Counted from the stretch's first letter, positions 17,062 to 27,903 are shown. The stretch is DNA of 64,000 bases from an uncultured bacterium (GCA_937949555.1 CALEDV010000034.1:1-64000), one strand, 5' to 3'. Notes: a model not told the origin generated them from the sequence alone. Program-made: numbers and translations.

Positions 17062-17318
17062 CTGCCTGAGCCTACTGTAATACCTCCCCTTCAGAAAGGC
17101 TTACTTATGCCCTCATAAAGGCTTTGGGTAGCAATTTATTCTAATCGGATATGTCAGGCCCTGTAAGTTGCTGCAATAAAGAACCCTTTAGACATATATT
17201 CTCCGAAGCCCTGTGATTTTATAGAGTTTCTTCTTAGGCCTTGCTAACCTTGAGGTTTTCTGTTAAACAAAGATTCTATGGGTTACAATAAAAGGTGAGT
17301 ATTTAAAATACAGAGCCC

Positions 17319-17666
17319 TTATAATGGATTGTTATAGTCATCTACATATACAATCTTAGGGGCAAAACTCTCGACCTCCTCCTCTGAAAGCATACAGTAT
17401 GAGAAGATAACAATCCTATCACCCTTCATGCCCTTCCTTGCGGTAGGGCCATTGAGGCAAATAACCCGTGAACCTCTCTCAGCAGGTATTACATAGGTCT
17501 CCAGTCGTTCTCCATTGCTATAATTGCTTATAGCTACCTGCTCATAGGGTAGTAATCCAGCAAGTTCCATAAGTTCGCTGTCTATTGTGATGCTACCTTT
17601 GTAATCAGGGTTTGCCTCAGTAATGCATGCCCTGTGTATCTTTGATTTCAAAAAAAATCTGAACAC
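17319..17666 (-). CDS. panD: Aspartate 1-decarboxylase
   Basis: 115 aa. PanD converts aspartate to beta-alanine for pantothenate and CoA. The self-cleavage site YKGSITID has Gly24-Ser25 at the standard position, and SNYSNGERLETYVI and NGPTARKG are family motifs. It is the last gene of the minus-strand housekeeping operon, 14 bp after gatC. No clear terminator follows before the nuoN end. Confidence 0.93.
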   Translation of the reverse strand: MFRFFLKSKIHRACITEANPDYKGSITIDSELMELAGLLPYEQVAISNYSNGERLETYVIPAERGSRVICLNGPTARKGMKGDRIVIFSYCMLSEEEVESFAPKIVYVDDYNNPL

Positions 17667-17680
17667 CTAATGGATGCTCC

Positions 17681-17968
17681 TTATTCGATTATTTTAGGAA
17701 CCCTAAAAAACATGCCCTGTGCATCAGGTGCATTCTTGAGACTCTCATGAACTTCCATAGAATGTGCCAGGGTATCTTGCCTTGTAACATTGCTTATATT
17801 AAGGATATGGGAGGTAGGCTGCACTGCGCTTGTGTCCAGTTCGTTAAGTTTGTCTATGAAATTAATGATACTGTCTAACTGATCCCTTATACGGCCCAGC
17901 TCATCAGTATTAAATTCCAGACGGCTTAGACTGGCAATATGCTGGGTCTCCTCTATGGTTATTTTCAT
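17681..17968 (-). CDS. gatC: Asp-tRNA(Asn)/Glu-tRNA(Gln) amidotransferase subunit C
   Basis: 95 aa, normal GatC length. It begins MKITIEETQHIASLSRLEF and contains DQLDSIINFIDKLNELDT and a C-terminal FFRVPKIIE, all typical. It links GatA and GatB in the transamidation route to Gln-tRNA or Asn-tRNA; gatA and gatB are not in this window. Its ATG overlaps the end of the helicase gene. Confidence 0.93.
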   Translation of the reverse strand: MKITIEETQHIASLSRLEFNTDELGRIRDQLDSIINFIDKLNELDTSAVQPTSHILNISNVTRQDTLAHSMEVHESLKNAPDAQGMFFRVPKIIE

Positions 17969-20076
17969 ATATTTACCCTCTCAAGATTTGCTATGGAAGG
18001 CACAAGTCTCTTGACTCCTATGCCTGGAAAATTTACGGTTACCTTTGCATTCTCTCCTATTCCAGAGCATTCTCTGACCACACCAATCCCCCAAAAGGGA
18101 TGCTTCACCCTGCAGCCTATATCGAAGAGACTTATTTTTTGGTCTGCGGGAATCTTTGATTTATCAACACAGTGGTGAACAGGCTGAATCTTCTCAATCC
18201 ATTGGCAGCAATCTCTTGGAATATCCTTAATAAACCTTGAAGGCTCTTGATCCTGTACCTTGGAATAAAACCTCCTCCTCATTACGCTGCTGAGAAATAG
18301 TCTTTCCTTTGCTCGGGTCATGCCCACATAAAAAAGCCTCCTCTCCTCCTCCATGTCCGAAGATTCCTCAAGGGCTTTAAAATATGGAAGTATGCCTTCC
18401 TCTAATCCCACAAGAAATACCGCAGGAAACTCAAGCCCCTTTGCGCTATGAAGGGTCATGAGAGAAACTGCGGAGACTGGATTATCTGTCTCTGCCACTG
18501 CCACAAGGGCTGTCCTATCAAGAAAGTTATGCACGCTCACATTCTCGACCGATGAAATTAGATCTACCACATTCTGAGCCCTTTCCTCTTCAAGGTGGTC
18601 AAGATAATTTGTTTTGTTTAAAACAGCCTTCATTAACTCTGCTGCATTTTTGTAAGAACCCTGCCTAAGGAGGTCTATTATATTTACAAAGGATGCGAGT
18701 CTTTCCTTGATAGAACTCAGCACTGAATTATTAGACTTCACTATTTGCCTGACAGTGTTGTAAAGACTGGAGGAATTCTTCTTTGCCTCTTGCTCTATCT
18801 TTGCAAGTGTTGAGATGCCTATGCCCCTTGGCGGACTGTTGATTATCCTGCGAAAGCTGACATTATCATCAGTATTTGCCACTAACTTTATATAAGCAAT
18901 CACATCCTTGATCTCTTTCCTGTGATAAAAACTTACGCCGCTTAATACATGATAAGGAATGCCCTCAGCCCTTAACCCGTCCTCTATAGCCCTTGACTGA
19001 AGATTTATCCTATATAACACGGCAACATCTGAGTATTCATGGAGTCCCTTTAGATATAGGTCCTTAATTGTTTTGGCTACAAACTTTGCCTCTTCTTCCT
19101 CATTGCCAAGCATTGAATAACAGACCTTATCCCCGCATCCCTTGTCAGTCCAGAGCCTCTTCTCCTTGCGATTTGGATTGCTGGCTATTACTCTGCCTGA
19201 AACATCTAAAATATTCTGTGTAGAACGATAATTTTGCTCCAATTTGATTATCTTCAAGCCAGGGAAGTCTTTTTCAAAATTCCTTATGTTATTAACTTCA
19301 GCGCCCCTAAACTTATAAATGCTCTGATCGTCATCTCCAACCACACAGATGTTGTTTTGTCCGGCTGCCATTAATTGAAGCAGTCTGTATTGTGATAAAT
19401 TGGTGTCCTGAAACTCATCAACCAGAATGTAATCGAAGGACCTCTGATATTTAGCGCAGATCTTAGGATGTTCCTCAAAGAGTCTTGCGGTGAGAAGAAT
19501 GAGATCGTCAAAATCGAGGGCATCGCTTCTCTTGAGTTCATCCTGATAGCGCATATATACCCTTCCCAATTTCTCATCAAAACCAAACCCGTCACCCTGA
19601 TATAGGAAATTTTCGGGGGTGATAAGGGATGACTTCAGTATGCTTATCCTTGAGGCAATCCCCTTATAGAGGGCTTCGTAGATATTCAATTCCTTCAATA
19701 TGTGTCTTATGAGGCTACACTGGTCCTCATCATCGTAGATCGTAAAATCACTTTTATACCCTAAATGCTTAATTTCTCGTCTTAGAATCTTATTGCACTG
19801 ACTGTGGAAGGTACCTATCCAGGTCTGTTTCACATCCATACTTAACAGTCCACATATTCTGTGTTTCATCTCCTCAGCAGCCCTGTTTGTAAAGGTCACT
19901 GTAAATATTGACATGGGAGACAGCTTTTTCTTCTTTACCAGATAGGCAAACTTCCTAGTGATTACCCTTGTCTTGCCACTGCCAGCCCCTGCCAATACAA
20001 GCAAAGGGCTGCCAGTATGCATGATCGCCTCTCTCTGTGGTTCGTTGAGGTCTTCAAGCAGCAAATCTTTTGCCAT
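17965..20076 (-). CDS. uvrD: UvrD/PcrA-type 3'-5' DNA helicase
   Basis: 703 aa, superfamily 1A helicase. Walker A is AGAGSGKT near residue 30; ILVDEFQDTN (Walker B), GDDDQSIYKFRGA and TLHSAKGLEF are clear. The start at 20076 is chosen because AAAAGGAGC lies 8 nt upstream; a longer frame to 20151 would overlap glmS and lacks a site. The C-terminal ~60 residues form the Tudor-like PcrA domain (GCRVKHPFWGIGVVRE). It acts in nucleotide-excision and mismatch repair and replication restart. Confidence 0.92.
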   Translation of the reverse strand: MAKDLLLEDLNEPQREAIMHTGSPLLVLAGAGSGKTRVITRKFAYLVKKKKLSPMSIFTVTFTNRAAEEMKHRICGLLSMDVKQTWIGTFHSQCNKILRREIKHLGYKSDFTIYDDEDQCSLIRHILKELNIYEALYKGIASRISILKSSLITPENFLYQGDGFGFDEKLGRVYMRYQDELKRSDALDFDDLILLTARLFEEHPKICAKYQRSFDYILVDEFQDTNLSQYRLLQLMAAGQNNICVVGDDDQSIYKFRGAEVNNIRNFEKDFPGLKIIKLEQNYRSTQNILDVSGRVIASNPNRKEKRLWTDKGCGDKVCYSMLGNEEEEAKFVAKTIKDLYLKGLHEYSDVAVLYRINLQSRAIEDGLRAEGIPYHVLSGVSFYHRKEIKDVIAYIKLVANTDDNVSFRRIINSPPRGIGISTLAKIEQEAKKNSSSLYNTVRQIVKSNNSVLSSIKERLASFVNIIDLLRQGSYKNAAELMKAVLNKTNYLDHLEEERAQNVVDLISSVENVSVHNFLDRTALVAVAETDNPVSAVSLMTLHSAKGLEFPAVFLVGLEEGILPYFKALEESSDMEEERRLFYVGMTRAKERLFLSSVMRRRFYSKVQDQEPSRFIKDIPRDCCQWIEKIQPVHHCVDKSKIPADQKISLFDIGCRVKHPFWGIGVVRECSGIGENAKVTVNFPGIGVKRLVPSIANLERVNI

Positions 20077-20104
20077 TACAGTGCTCCTTTTCGTGGTTAA
20101 TTTT

Positions 20105-21931
20105 TTATTCAACAGTAACACTTTTTGCCAAGTTTCTGGGTTGATCCACATCGCATCCCCTCAATACCGATATGTGATAGGCGAGCAATTGCAAGGGGAT
20201 GGTGAACAGTATGGTATTGAGTATCTCGTTAATATCCTCTATGTATACTGACCTATAGCACATGTTTCTCAGGGTCTCCTCTTTAGAGCATGTTACGGCT
20301 ATAATCCTACCGCCTCTGCTATTGACCTCTTCGAGATTAAGCATCACCTTTTCATAAAGTCTGCCGGAAGGGACAAGTACAACCACTGGCATCTCCTCAT
20401 CAATAAGGGCTATAGGACCATGCTTCATCTCTCCAGCAGGATACCCCTCTGCATGGATATAGGATATCTCCTTTAATTTTAATGCCCCCTCAAGAGCAAT
20501 TGGATAATTTATGCCCCTTGCAAGATAGAGAAAATCGCTTGCCTTAAATAGTTCCCTGGCAATGAGACTTATTTCACTATTGAGCTCAAGACAGGACTCA
20601 ACCTTCGTTGGCAGTCTGAGAAGATCTTCTATAAGAACCGATGCCTGGGTGCCAGAAAGTCTGTTTCTTCTACGCCCTAAGGCTATTGCAAAAAGGTAGA
20701 GTGCCAATATCTGAGTGGTAAAAGCCTTTGTAGAGGCAACCCCTATCTCAGGGCCAGAGTGTGTATAAAAGACAAAATCTGATTCTCTTGCTGCAGTGCT
20801 TTCGATTACATTACAGACAGCAAGGGTCTTTGAGCCAATTCTCTTTGCCTCCCTCATTGCTGCCAAGGTATCGGCTGTCTCTCCTGATTGGGTGATCGCA
20901 ATAAGGAGAGTCCTGTTGTCTACAATGGGATTTCTATAGCGAAACTCAGAGGCAATATCAGTCTCTACAGGCATCTTGGCAATATCCTCAATTATATACT
21001 TACCAATCATGGCAGCGTGATAGGAGGTGCCGCAGGCAACTATCATGATCTTGTCAATGTCTCTGATGTCTTCATCTTTCAAGCCAAACTCCTCTATAAC
21101 CACATCGCCCTTCTCCGGTAAAAGCCTTCCCCTTAGGGTATCAGCGAGTGCCCTTGGCTGTTCATATATCTCCTTGAGCATGAAATGGCGGTAACCTCCC
21201 TTTTCTGCCATTGAGGAACTCCAGGATATGGTGACAACCTCTTTATTAATTAGATTGCCTTCAAAGTCAGTAATAGCAACGGCTTCTTTCTGGAGTATAG
21301 CCATCTCGTTGTTGTCGAGAAATATTACATCCCTGGAACGGCTCAAGAATGCAGGCACATCAGAGGCAAGAAAGTATTCTCCCTCACCAAGTCCAATAAC
21401 AAGTGGGCTTTCTTTTCTTACAGCCACAATCTTATCGGGCTCAGATTCAGATATGACAGCAAAGGCAAAGGCACCCCTTAGGAGTTTAATTGCAGCCCTA
21501 ACAGCCTCTTCTAAAGGTAAGGCTTCGGAATGCTTTTTTATAAGATGACAGAGCACCTCTGTGTCCGTCTCTGAGGTGAATTGATAACCCTCCTGTATAA
21601 GTGCCCTCTTTAGTTCAATATAGTTTTCAATAATGCCATTATGAACCACTACAATGCCATCTGATCTATGGGGATGGGCGTTTTCATCAGAAGGCCTTCC
21701 ATGGGTTGCCCATCTGGTATGGCCAATTGCATTATCAGAAAAAATATCAAAACCCTTGATAAGACTCTCAAGGCTCTGAATCTTACCCCTGCATCGCTTC
21801 ACCTCGATAGAGTTATCAGTAAAATAGGCTATGCCAGCGGAATCATAACCCCGGTATTCAAGCCTTTTTAGACCATCCATAACTATTGGGATAGCGTTGT
21901 TACTACCAATATAGCCGATTATTCCGCACAT
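20105..21931 (-). CDS. glmS: Glutamine-fructose-6-phosphate aminotransferase (isomerizing)
   Basis: 608 aa, full length. Cys2 of MCGIIGYIG is the glutaminase nucleophile. Two SIS sugar-isomerase domains cover about residues 285-600, and the C-terminus ends DQPRNLAKSVTVE as expected. It makes glucosamine-6-phosphate for peptidoglycan and LPS, the first step of the pathway glmU completes. The 25-bp spacing to glmU indicates one operon. No glmS ribozyme or other leader structure is present in the short gap. Confidence 0.95.
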   Translation of the reverse strand: MCGIIGYIGSNNAIPIVMDGLKRLEYRGYDSAGIAYFTDNSIEVKRCRGKIQSLESLIKGFDIFSDNAIGHTRWATHGRPSDENAHPHRSDGIVVVHNGIIENYIELKRALIQEGYQFTSETDTEVLCHLIKKHSEALPLEEAVRAAIKLLRGAFAFAVISESEPDKIVAVRKESPLVIGLGEGEYFLASDVPAFLSRSRDVIFLDNNEMAILQKEAVAITDFEGNLINKEVVTISWSSSMAEKGGYRHFMLKEIYEQPRALADTLRGRLLPEKGDVVIEEFGLKDEDIRDIDKIMIVACGTSYHAAMIGKYIIEDIAKMPVETDIASEFRYRNPIVDNRTLLIAITQSGETADTLAAMREAKRIGSKTLAVCNVIESTAARESDFVFYTHSGPEIGVASTKAFTTQILALYLFAIALGRRRNRLSGTQASVLIEDLLRLPTKVESCLELNSEISLIARELFKASDFLYLARGINYPIALEGALKLKEISYIHAEGYPAGEMKHGPIALIDEEMPVVVLVPSGRLYEKVMLNLEEVNSRGGRIIAVTCSKEETLRNMCYRSVYIEDINEILNTILFTIPLQLLAYHISVLRGCDVDQPRNLAKSVTVE

Positions 21932-21956
21932 TTTGATGGTAAACCGAAGATCTTAT

Positions 21957-23330
21957 TCAGTTCTTTTTCCTCTTTCTCTGAGCCCAGCCAATAATATTTC
22001 TCTGGGTTGACCTGCTGATGCCTAATGAATTAGGAGGCACATCCTTAGTGATTGTTGAACCTGCGCCTATATATGCTCCCTCACCTACCCTCACAGGGGC
22101 TATCAATTGTGTATCGCTTCCAACAAAAACATCCTTTTCAATAACGGTCCTGTGTTTATTTACTCCATCGTAATTGCAGGTTATAGTCCCTGCACCAATA
22201 TTTACCCCCTCACCAATCTCCGCATCCCCGATATAACTGAGATGGGATGCCTTTACGCCTCTTGCTATATTTGACTTTTTCACCTCTACAAAATTCCCTA
22301 TCTTGACATCCTCCCCGATAACTGAATGGGGTCTTATATGGGCAAAGGGACCTATAACGGCCCCGCTCTTGATGAGAGACTCTTCAATTACTGAATTGTC
22401 CTTGATAGTAACACCCTCTTCAATGGAAGCCTTGAAAATCCTTGTATTAGGATAAATCACACATCTACTCCCAATAATTGTGCTGCTTTGTATTATAACA
22501 TTTGGATAGATAATTGTATCTGCGCCGATCTGAGCCTCTGGATCAACTGTAACTGCGTATGGATCAATAAATGTAACGCCCCTGTGCATCCACTGACTGT
22601 TTGTCCTCTCCCTTAATATAGCTGTAGCTACACTGAGTTCTTCCTGATTGTTTATACCCATTAGTTCCTTTTCTCCAGCAATGCTGAAGGCCTCTGTGTT
22701 GAGCCCCCTTTTTACGCATAGTCCTAACAGATCGGTCAGATAGTATTCTCCCTTTAGGGGATTCTTATCTATGTATGCCAATAGACTGAGGGCGCTCCTA
22801 TTGATTAGATAAACTCCGCTATTGACCTCAGAGATAGCGCGCTGTGCATCATTGGCATCTTTGTTTTCAACTATTGCGGTCACTCTGCCATTTTCTCTTA
22901 TTATCCTTCCATACTCCGAGGGATTTTTAGCTATAAAAGACAGGAGTGCAAGGGCACAGGAGGATTTTGAAAATAAGTTTATAAAGGCAGTTAGTGTCTC
23001 TGGTCTAATCAGTGGAGAGTCTCCATTTAAGACCAAGATTGCCTCTGTATCCTCTGGCATCTCTTGCAATGCGCTTTTTAGGGCATCTGCTGTGCCAAGG
23101 GGTTCCTGCTGTATAGCGATACTTACTACTCCATAGCATGATATACTCTGCCTGATAGCATCTGATGATTTATTGAGCACAATAATGGTTCTTTGGCAGT
23201 TTATAGCAAGGATGGACTCTAGGGTTCGTTCAATGATAGTCTTGCCAAGTATAGGGTGTAGTAGTTTAGGGGTTGAGGACCTCATCCTCGTGCCCAAGCC
23301 GCCTGCAAGAACTACAGCACAGACCTTCAT
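21957..23330 (-). CDS. glmU: Bifunctional GlmU: GlcN-1-P acetyltransferase / GlcNAc-1-P uridylyltransferase
   Basis: 457 aa. The N-terminal pyrophosphorylase domain has LAGGLGTRMRSSTPKLLHPI at residues 9-28, and the C-terminal left-handed beta-helix hexapeptide repeats begin near residue 255. It makes UDP-GlcNAc. The start overlaps the end of the upstream DUF502 gene (ATGA), indicating coupling. Confidence 0.95.
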   Translation of the reverse strand: MKVCAVVLAGGLGTRMRSSTPKLLHPILGKTIIERTLESILAINCQRTIIVLNKSSDAIRQSISCYGVVSIAIQQEPLGTADALKSALQEMPEDTEAILVLNGDSPLIRPETLTAFINLFSKSSCALALLSFIAKNPSEYGRIIRENGRVTAIVENKDANDAQRAISEVNSGVYLINRSALSLLAYIDKNPLKGEYYLTDLLGLCVKRGLNTEAFSIAGEKELMGINNQEELSVATAILRERTNSQWMHRGVTFIDPYAVTVDPEAQIGADTIIYPNVIIQSSTIIGSRCVIYPNTRIFKASIEEGVTIKDNSVIEESLIKSGAVIGPFAHIRPHSVIGEDVKIGNFVEVKKSNIARGVKASHLSYIGDAEIGEGVNIGAGTITCNYDGVNKHRTVIEKDVFVGSDTQLIAPVRVGEGAYIGAGSTITKDVPPNSLGISRSTQRNIIGWAQRKRKKN

Positions 23331-23941
23331 ACCCTTTTCAGTGCCTCTATCTCTGAGGGTGCCGCTATCCCTCCTGAAAGGATTATCTTTATGCCCTCAT
23401 CGATGTGTAACTTTGTGTATATAATGTTATCGCTCTCAAAGAGGACTATCTCACCTAAATAGAGATTGTTTGTTGGGATATACACAGCAAAGAGTTTTTT
23501 TGAACTGTCTCCTTCCTTGATCTGGCATTCCTTTGTCAAAAAGGCAAAGGCATAGCACCCCTTTCGTGGATATTCAACGATTACAAACTCTTTGAAGGCA
23601 GAACGGTTTTTAGGCGAGAAGGCATCCACGAGCTGTTTAATCGCAAGGTAGATGCTCTTAAATACGGGTATATGTAACAATGCCTGCTCTGCATAGGATA
23701 GTATCTTTTTGCCTATTACATTTGTGGATACCACTCCAAAGAAGAATATGAGTATTATGGCGGTTATAAATCCAAGTCCAGCGATGCGCCTTCCAAAAAA
23801 GAGGTCATAAAAGGGTCCAAGGATACCATCCACGAGTTTAAAAAGAAATACAATTACCCCTATAGTGATAAGGGTTGGGATAGTAACAAACAGACCTGCT
23901 ATAAACTTTCTCTTAAAGGTAATCTTAAGGGGTTCTACCAT
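23327..23941 (-). CDS. DUF502 family membrane protein
   Basis: 204 aa with two predicted helices (about 13-38 and 54-78) followed by a soluble domain with IPVFKSIYLAIKQLVDAF and the IPTNNLYLGEI motif of DUF502. The function is unknown; related proteins occur in many bacteria and plants. It lies between yebC and glmU in the same operon. Confidence 0.85.
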   Translation of the reverse strand: MVEPLKITFKRKFIAGLFVTIPTLITIGVIVFLFKLVDGILGPFYDLFFGRRIAGLGFITAIILIFFFGVVSTNVIGKKILSYAEQALLHIPVFKSIYLAIKQLVDAFSPKNRSAFKEFVIVEYPRKGCYAFAFLTKECQIKEGDSSKKLFAVYIPTNNLYLGEIVLFESDNIIYTKLHIDEGIKIILSGGIAAPSEIEALKRV

Positions 23942-23989
23942 TGAGGCTTAGAAATATCCTTTGGCTTAACTTTTAAACTTAAAAGGGTC

Positions 23990-24721
23990 CTACTCATCTA
24001 TATTAAAATTCGAATAAACATTTTGGACATCTTCGTTGTCCTCAAGGGCGTCAATGAGCCTAAGCATCTGCTCGCCCTGGGCGCCCTCAAGCTTTACATA
24101 GGTCTTTGGGAGCATAGTGATCTCTGCCATTGATATAGGTATAGAGCCCTTTTCTAAAGAATCCTTGACCGCTGAAAGCATCTCAGGTGATACAATAATC
24201 TCGAAATTTTCTTCCTCAGGGTCACTTTTAAGGTCCTCTGCGCCTGCCTCTAAGGCTAAGGCCATCAGAGTATCTTCATCGGTCTTTGTTTTTTCTACCA
24301 GTATGTAGCCCTTTTTCTGAAAGTTCCATGCAACACAGCCAGTTTCCCCAAGGCTGCCGCCATTCTTTGAGAGTATATGTCTAATCTCTGGCAGAGTCCT
24401 GTTCTTGTTGTCCGTAAGCACTTCAATAATAATAGCTGCTCCGCCAGGTCCATATCCTTCATAGGTAATCTCTTCATAGGTAACTCCAGGAAGCTCTCCT
24501 GTGCCCTTCATAATCGCCCTCTTGATATTCTCTGAGGGCATATTCACTTCCTTTGCCTTGTCTATTGCTGTTCTAAGTCTTGGATTGCCCTCTGGGTCTC
24601 CGCCTCCAAGTCTTGCAGCCACAGAAATTTCCTTAACTATCTTTGTAAAGGTCTTGCCCTTTTTTGCGTCTGTGTGTGCCTTTTTATGCTTGATTTGCGC
24701 CCATTTTGAATGCCCTGCCAT
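23990..24721 (-). CDS. yebC: YebC/PmpR family protein
   Basis: 243 aa, full length. It begins [21 protein letters not shown] and contains the [19 protein letters not shown] motif. Members have been described as transcription regulators and, more recently, as translation factors easing ribosome stalling; which applies here is unknown. AAGGAGG lies 6 nt upstream. First gene of the minus-strand operon, with a promoter at 24750-24779. Confidence 0.95.
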   Translation of the reverse strand: MAGHSKWAQIKHKKAHTDAKKGKTFTKIVKEISVAARLGGGDPEGNPRLRTAIDKAKEVNMPSENIKRAIMKGTGELPGVTYEEITYEGYGPGGAAIIIEVLTDNKNRTLPEIRHILSKNGGSLGETGCVAWNFQKKGYILVEKTKTDEDTLMALALEAGAEDLKSDPEEENFEIIVSPEMLSAVKDSLEKGSIPISMAEITMLPKTYVKLEGAQGEQMLRLIDALEDNEDVQNVYSNFNIDE

Positions 24722-24749
24722 TGAGCCTCCTTGAAATGCCTATGTATAA

Positions 24750-24779
24750 ATGATAATTCTTGTAAATAAGCGCTGTCAA
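24750..24779 (-). promoter_or_regulatory. Sigma-70 promoter for yebC operon
   Basis: On the minus strand TTGACA (24774-24779) and TATCAT (24750-24755) are separated by 18 bp, giving a start near 24743, about 20 nt before the yebC ATG. The match is perfect at -35 and five of six at -10. Confidence 0.65.
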
Positions 24780-25077
24780 GGCATTGTAATACCTTGATTT
24801 GCCAATAGGAGCAGGAGGGTGTGCCGAAAAGGCTTTATTGCCACACCTTTTTACAAGGCCTTTGGACTTTCATAAAAATGCCAATTAAATAATCTCTTGG
24901 GGACTGAATGAGCCATGGCTATTTTTAAATAAACCCTGTGGCAGTATAAAGGCTTTCAGGCATGCCCTCTTGCTCCTTACAGGTTTCTATCGGCAATTTT
25001 GGCAATATAGATTTATTTAGACTTACAGAGGATCTGTCTGTTTGTGTATATAAGAGAGAAATGAGCCTTAAGGCAAA
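24780..25077. other. Intergenic region between divergent yebC and flavoprotein genes
   Basis: About 300 bp without a convincing gene. GGTGTG and CACACC near 24816-24846, followed by TTTTT, could form a 6-bp stem with an 18-nt loop, a marginal plus-strand terminator with no known transcript. Nothing else is supported. Confidence 0.3.
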
Positions 25078-25107
25078 TTGAATTATTGTGTCTAAAACTA
25101 ATAGAAT
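25078..25107 (+). promoter_or_regulatory. Sigma-70 promoter for flavodoxin-family gene
   Basis: TTGAAT (25078-25083) and TAGAAT (25102-25107), 18 bp apart, lie about 35 bp upstream of the ATG at 25142. AAAGGAGGGA follows the predicted start. Confidence 0.5.
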
Positions 25108-25141
25108 AAAAATTTAAATTGCAAAGGAGGGATAAAGGTAA

Positions 25142-25717
25142 ATGAAGGTGTTTGCAATCAATGGGAGCGCAAGAAAGGGTGGAAATACTGCAATGCTCCT
25201 GAATGTAGCGCTTGAGGAGATTAGGTCGCAGGGTATTGAGACAGAGCTTTTTGAACTATCAGGCAAAAAGATACAGGGATGCATCGCATGTTACAGGTGT
25301 TTTAAGAATCTCAACAAACGATGTGCCGTTGACAGTGATGTGGTCAATGAGTGCATTGAAAAGATGCTCCAGGCAGAGGGCATACTGCTTGGGTCTCCAA
25401 CATATTTTTCAGACATGTCAGCCTCGATGAAAGCTCTCATAGAGAGGGCAGGCATGACTGCAAGGGCAAATGGGGATATGTTTCAAAGAAAGGCTGGCGC
25501 TGCTGTGGTAGCGGTAAGGAGGGCAGGAGCCACCCATGTGCTGAGTTCTATAAACTACTTTTTTCTCATTGGACAAATGATTGTTCCAGGTTCAAACTAC
25601 TGGAATCTTGCCATAGGCAGAGAGGTTGGTGAGGTTATGAACGACCCAGAGGGATTACAAACGATGAAGACCCTTGGAGCCAACATGGCATGGCTTATTA
25701 AAAAAATTAACTCCTAA
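25142..25717 (+). CDS. Flavodoxin family / iron-sulfur flavoprotein-like NAD(P)H oxidoreductase
   Basis: 191 aa. It starts MKVFAINGSARKGGNT, the FMN phosphate-binding loop of the NADPH-dependent FMN reductase fold. GCIACYRCFK at about residues 47-56 resembles the compact Cys motif of Isf-type proteins, though only part of the cluster pattern is present, so an Fe-S centre is uncertain. GSPTYFSDMSASMKALIER is the flavin-ring loop. The substrate is unknown. Confidence 0.8.
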   Translation: MKVFAINGSARKGGNTAMLLNVALEEIRSQGIETELFELSGKKIQGCIACYRCFKNLNKRCAVDSDVVNECIEKMLQAEGILLGSPTYFSDMSASMKALIERAGMTARANGDMFQRKAGAAVVAVRRAGATHVLSSINYFFLIGQMIVPGSNYWNLAIGREVGEVMNDPEGLQTMKTLGANMAWLIKKINS

Positions 25718-25730
25718 GGTCAGTTATTAA

Positions 25731-26183
25731 ATGGGAGAAAAGATACTAATATATGCCGATGGCGCTTGCAGCGGTAATCCAGGGCCAGGGGGATACGGGG
25801 CAATTATAAAGGCTGAGGACAAAGAGACAGAATTATCAGGCTCTGCAGAACTAACAACCAACAACAGGATGGAATTGACCGCGGTGATCACTGCCCTTGA
25901 GTCTCTAAGAGACAAATCAGAGGTTAGGGTTATAACAGACTCAAATTATGTAGTCAAGGGCATGACTGAATGGATGCCTAATTGGTTGAAAAAAAACTGG
26001 AAGAATGCTCAGGGTAAGGAGGTATCAAACAGGGATCTATGGGAAAGATTGCTTGCATCTGCCAGGCAGCATAAAATACAATGGCAGTGGATTAAAGGAC
26101 ACAATGGACATAGGGAAAACGAAAGATGTGACAGACTTGCTACAGAGGCTATTGCACAGTTGAGGACTCAAAAAAAAATATAG
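25731..26183 (+). CDS. rnhA: Ribonuclease HI
   Basis: 150 aa. The acidic catalytic residues Asp10, Glu48 and Asp70 are visible in YADGACSGNPG, NNRMELTAV and ITDSNYV; the fourth is in NERCDRLA. It removes RNA from RNA-DNA hybrids. It lies 13 bp after the flavoprotein gene. Confidence 0.95.
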   Translation: MGEKILIYADGACSGNPGPGGYGAIIKAEDKETELSGSAELTTNNRMELTAVITALESLRDKSEVRVITDSNYVVKGMTEWMPNWLKKNWKNAQGKEVSNRDLWERLLASARQHKIQWQWIKGHNGHRENERCDRLATEAIAQLRTQKKI

Positions 26184-27227
<1,044 letters not shown>

Positions 27228-27237
27228 CATAACTGCT

Positions 27238-27864
27238 ATGAGGTTTGCCCAAGAAGGTTTCCCATTCCTATTAACCTTTGCTGCCATCACCCTCTTGACT
27301 TATATGCTTTGGGGTATGGCAGCATTACTGCCTCTTTTTATTACCCTTTTTATGGGATATTTCTTCAGGGACCCTGAAAGGAATATCCCTGCTCAAAGGG
27401 ATGTATTGGTTGCCCCTGCAGACGGTAAGGTGATTGTGACTGACAAAATCCTTGAAGAGGAGTTTTTGAAGGAAGAATGCACCATGCTAAGTATCTTTAT
27501 GTCGCCCTTAAATGTGCATGTAAATAGAGCCCCCTGTGACTGCACGGTAATTGAGGTAAGGCATAAGAAGGGGAGATTTCTGTCGGCATTCAAGCCAGAG
27601 GCATCCTTCCAGAACGAGAGCATATCTTTGCTCCTTAACACACCCTATGGGAATATCCTAGTGCGTCAGATTGCAGGGTTTGTGGCAAGGAGGGCAGTAT
27701 GCAGAGTTAAGGAGGGTGACCGCCTCAACAGAGGAGATCGTTTTGGCATCATTAAGTTTAGTTCCAGAGTAGATATATTTATGCCTGTTTCCCTTGCCCT
27801 ATCGGTTAGACTTAATGACATAGTAAAGGCAGGAGAAACTATAATTGCAGAAAAAAAGATTTAG
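27238..27864 (+). CDS. psd: Phosphatidylserine decarboxylase, short (archaetype) form, with Ser-Ser processing site
   Basis: 208 aa. Two hydrophobic segments at about 10-45 are followed by GYFFRDPERNIP, VAPADGKV and IFMSPLNVHVNRAP, all Psd motifs. These enzymes self-cleave before a Ser that becomes the pyruvoyl cofactor; short forms usually read FGSRVD. Here the codons AGT TCC at 27760-27765 give FSSRVD (Ser175-Ser176), replacing the usual Gly. Ser-Ser is the natural cleavage pair in bacterial pyruvoyl histidine decarboxylase, so activity remains plausible. It makes phosphatidylethanolamine. It lies 10 bp after ilvC; no pssA is next to it. Confidence 0.9.
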   Translation: MRFAQEGFPFLLTFAAITLLTYMLWGMAALLPLFITLFMGYFFRDPERNIPAQRDVLVAPADGKVIVTDKILEEEFLKEECTMLSIFMSPLNVHVNRAPCDCTVIEVRHKKGRFLSAFKPEASFQNESISLLLNTPYGNILVRQIAGFVARRAVCRVKEGDRLNRGDRFGIIKFSSRVDIFMPVSLALSVRLNDIVKAGETIIAEKKI

Positions 27865-27903
27865 CTCCTCCTTGCTGCTGAAGACACATAATCCTTAATT
27901 GCT

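Noticed and set aside
17246-17260. AACC-TTGA-GGTT hairpin after nuoN as terminator
   Set aside because: A 4-bp stem with a poor U-tract is too weak to support.
24938-24954. GG-N10-GC match (GGCAGTATAAAGGC) as a sigma-54 promoter
   Set aside because: The -12 box reads AGGCT without the TT, there are no activator palindromes, and a better sigma-70 promoter lies nearer the gene.
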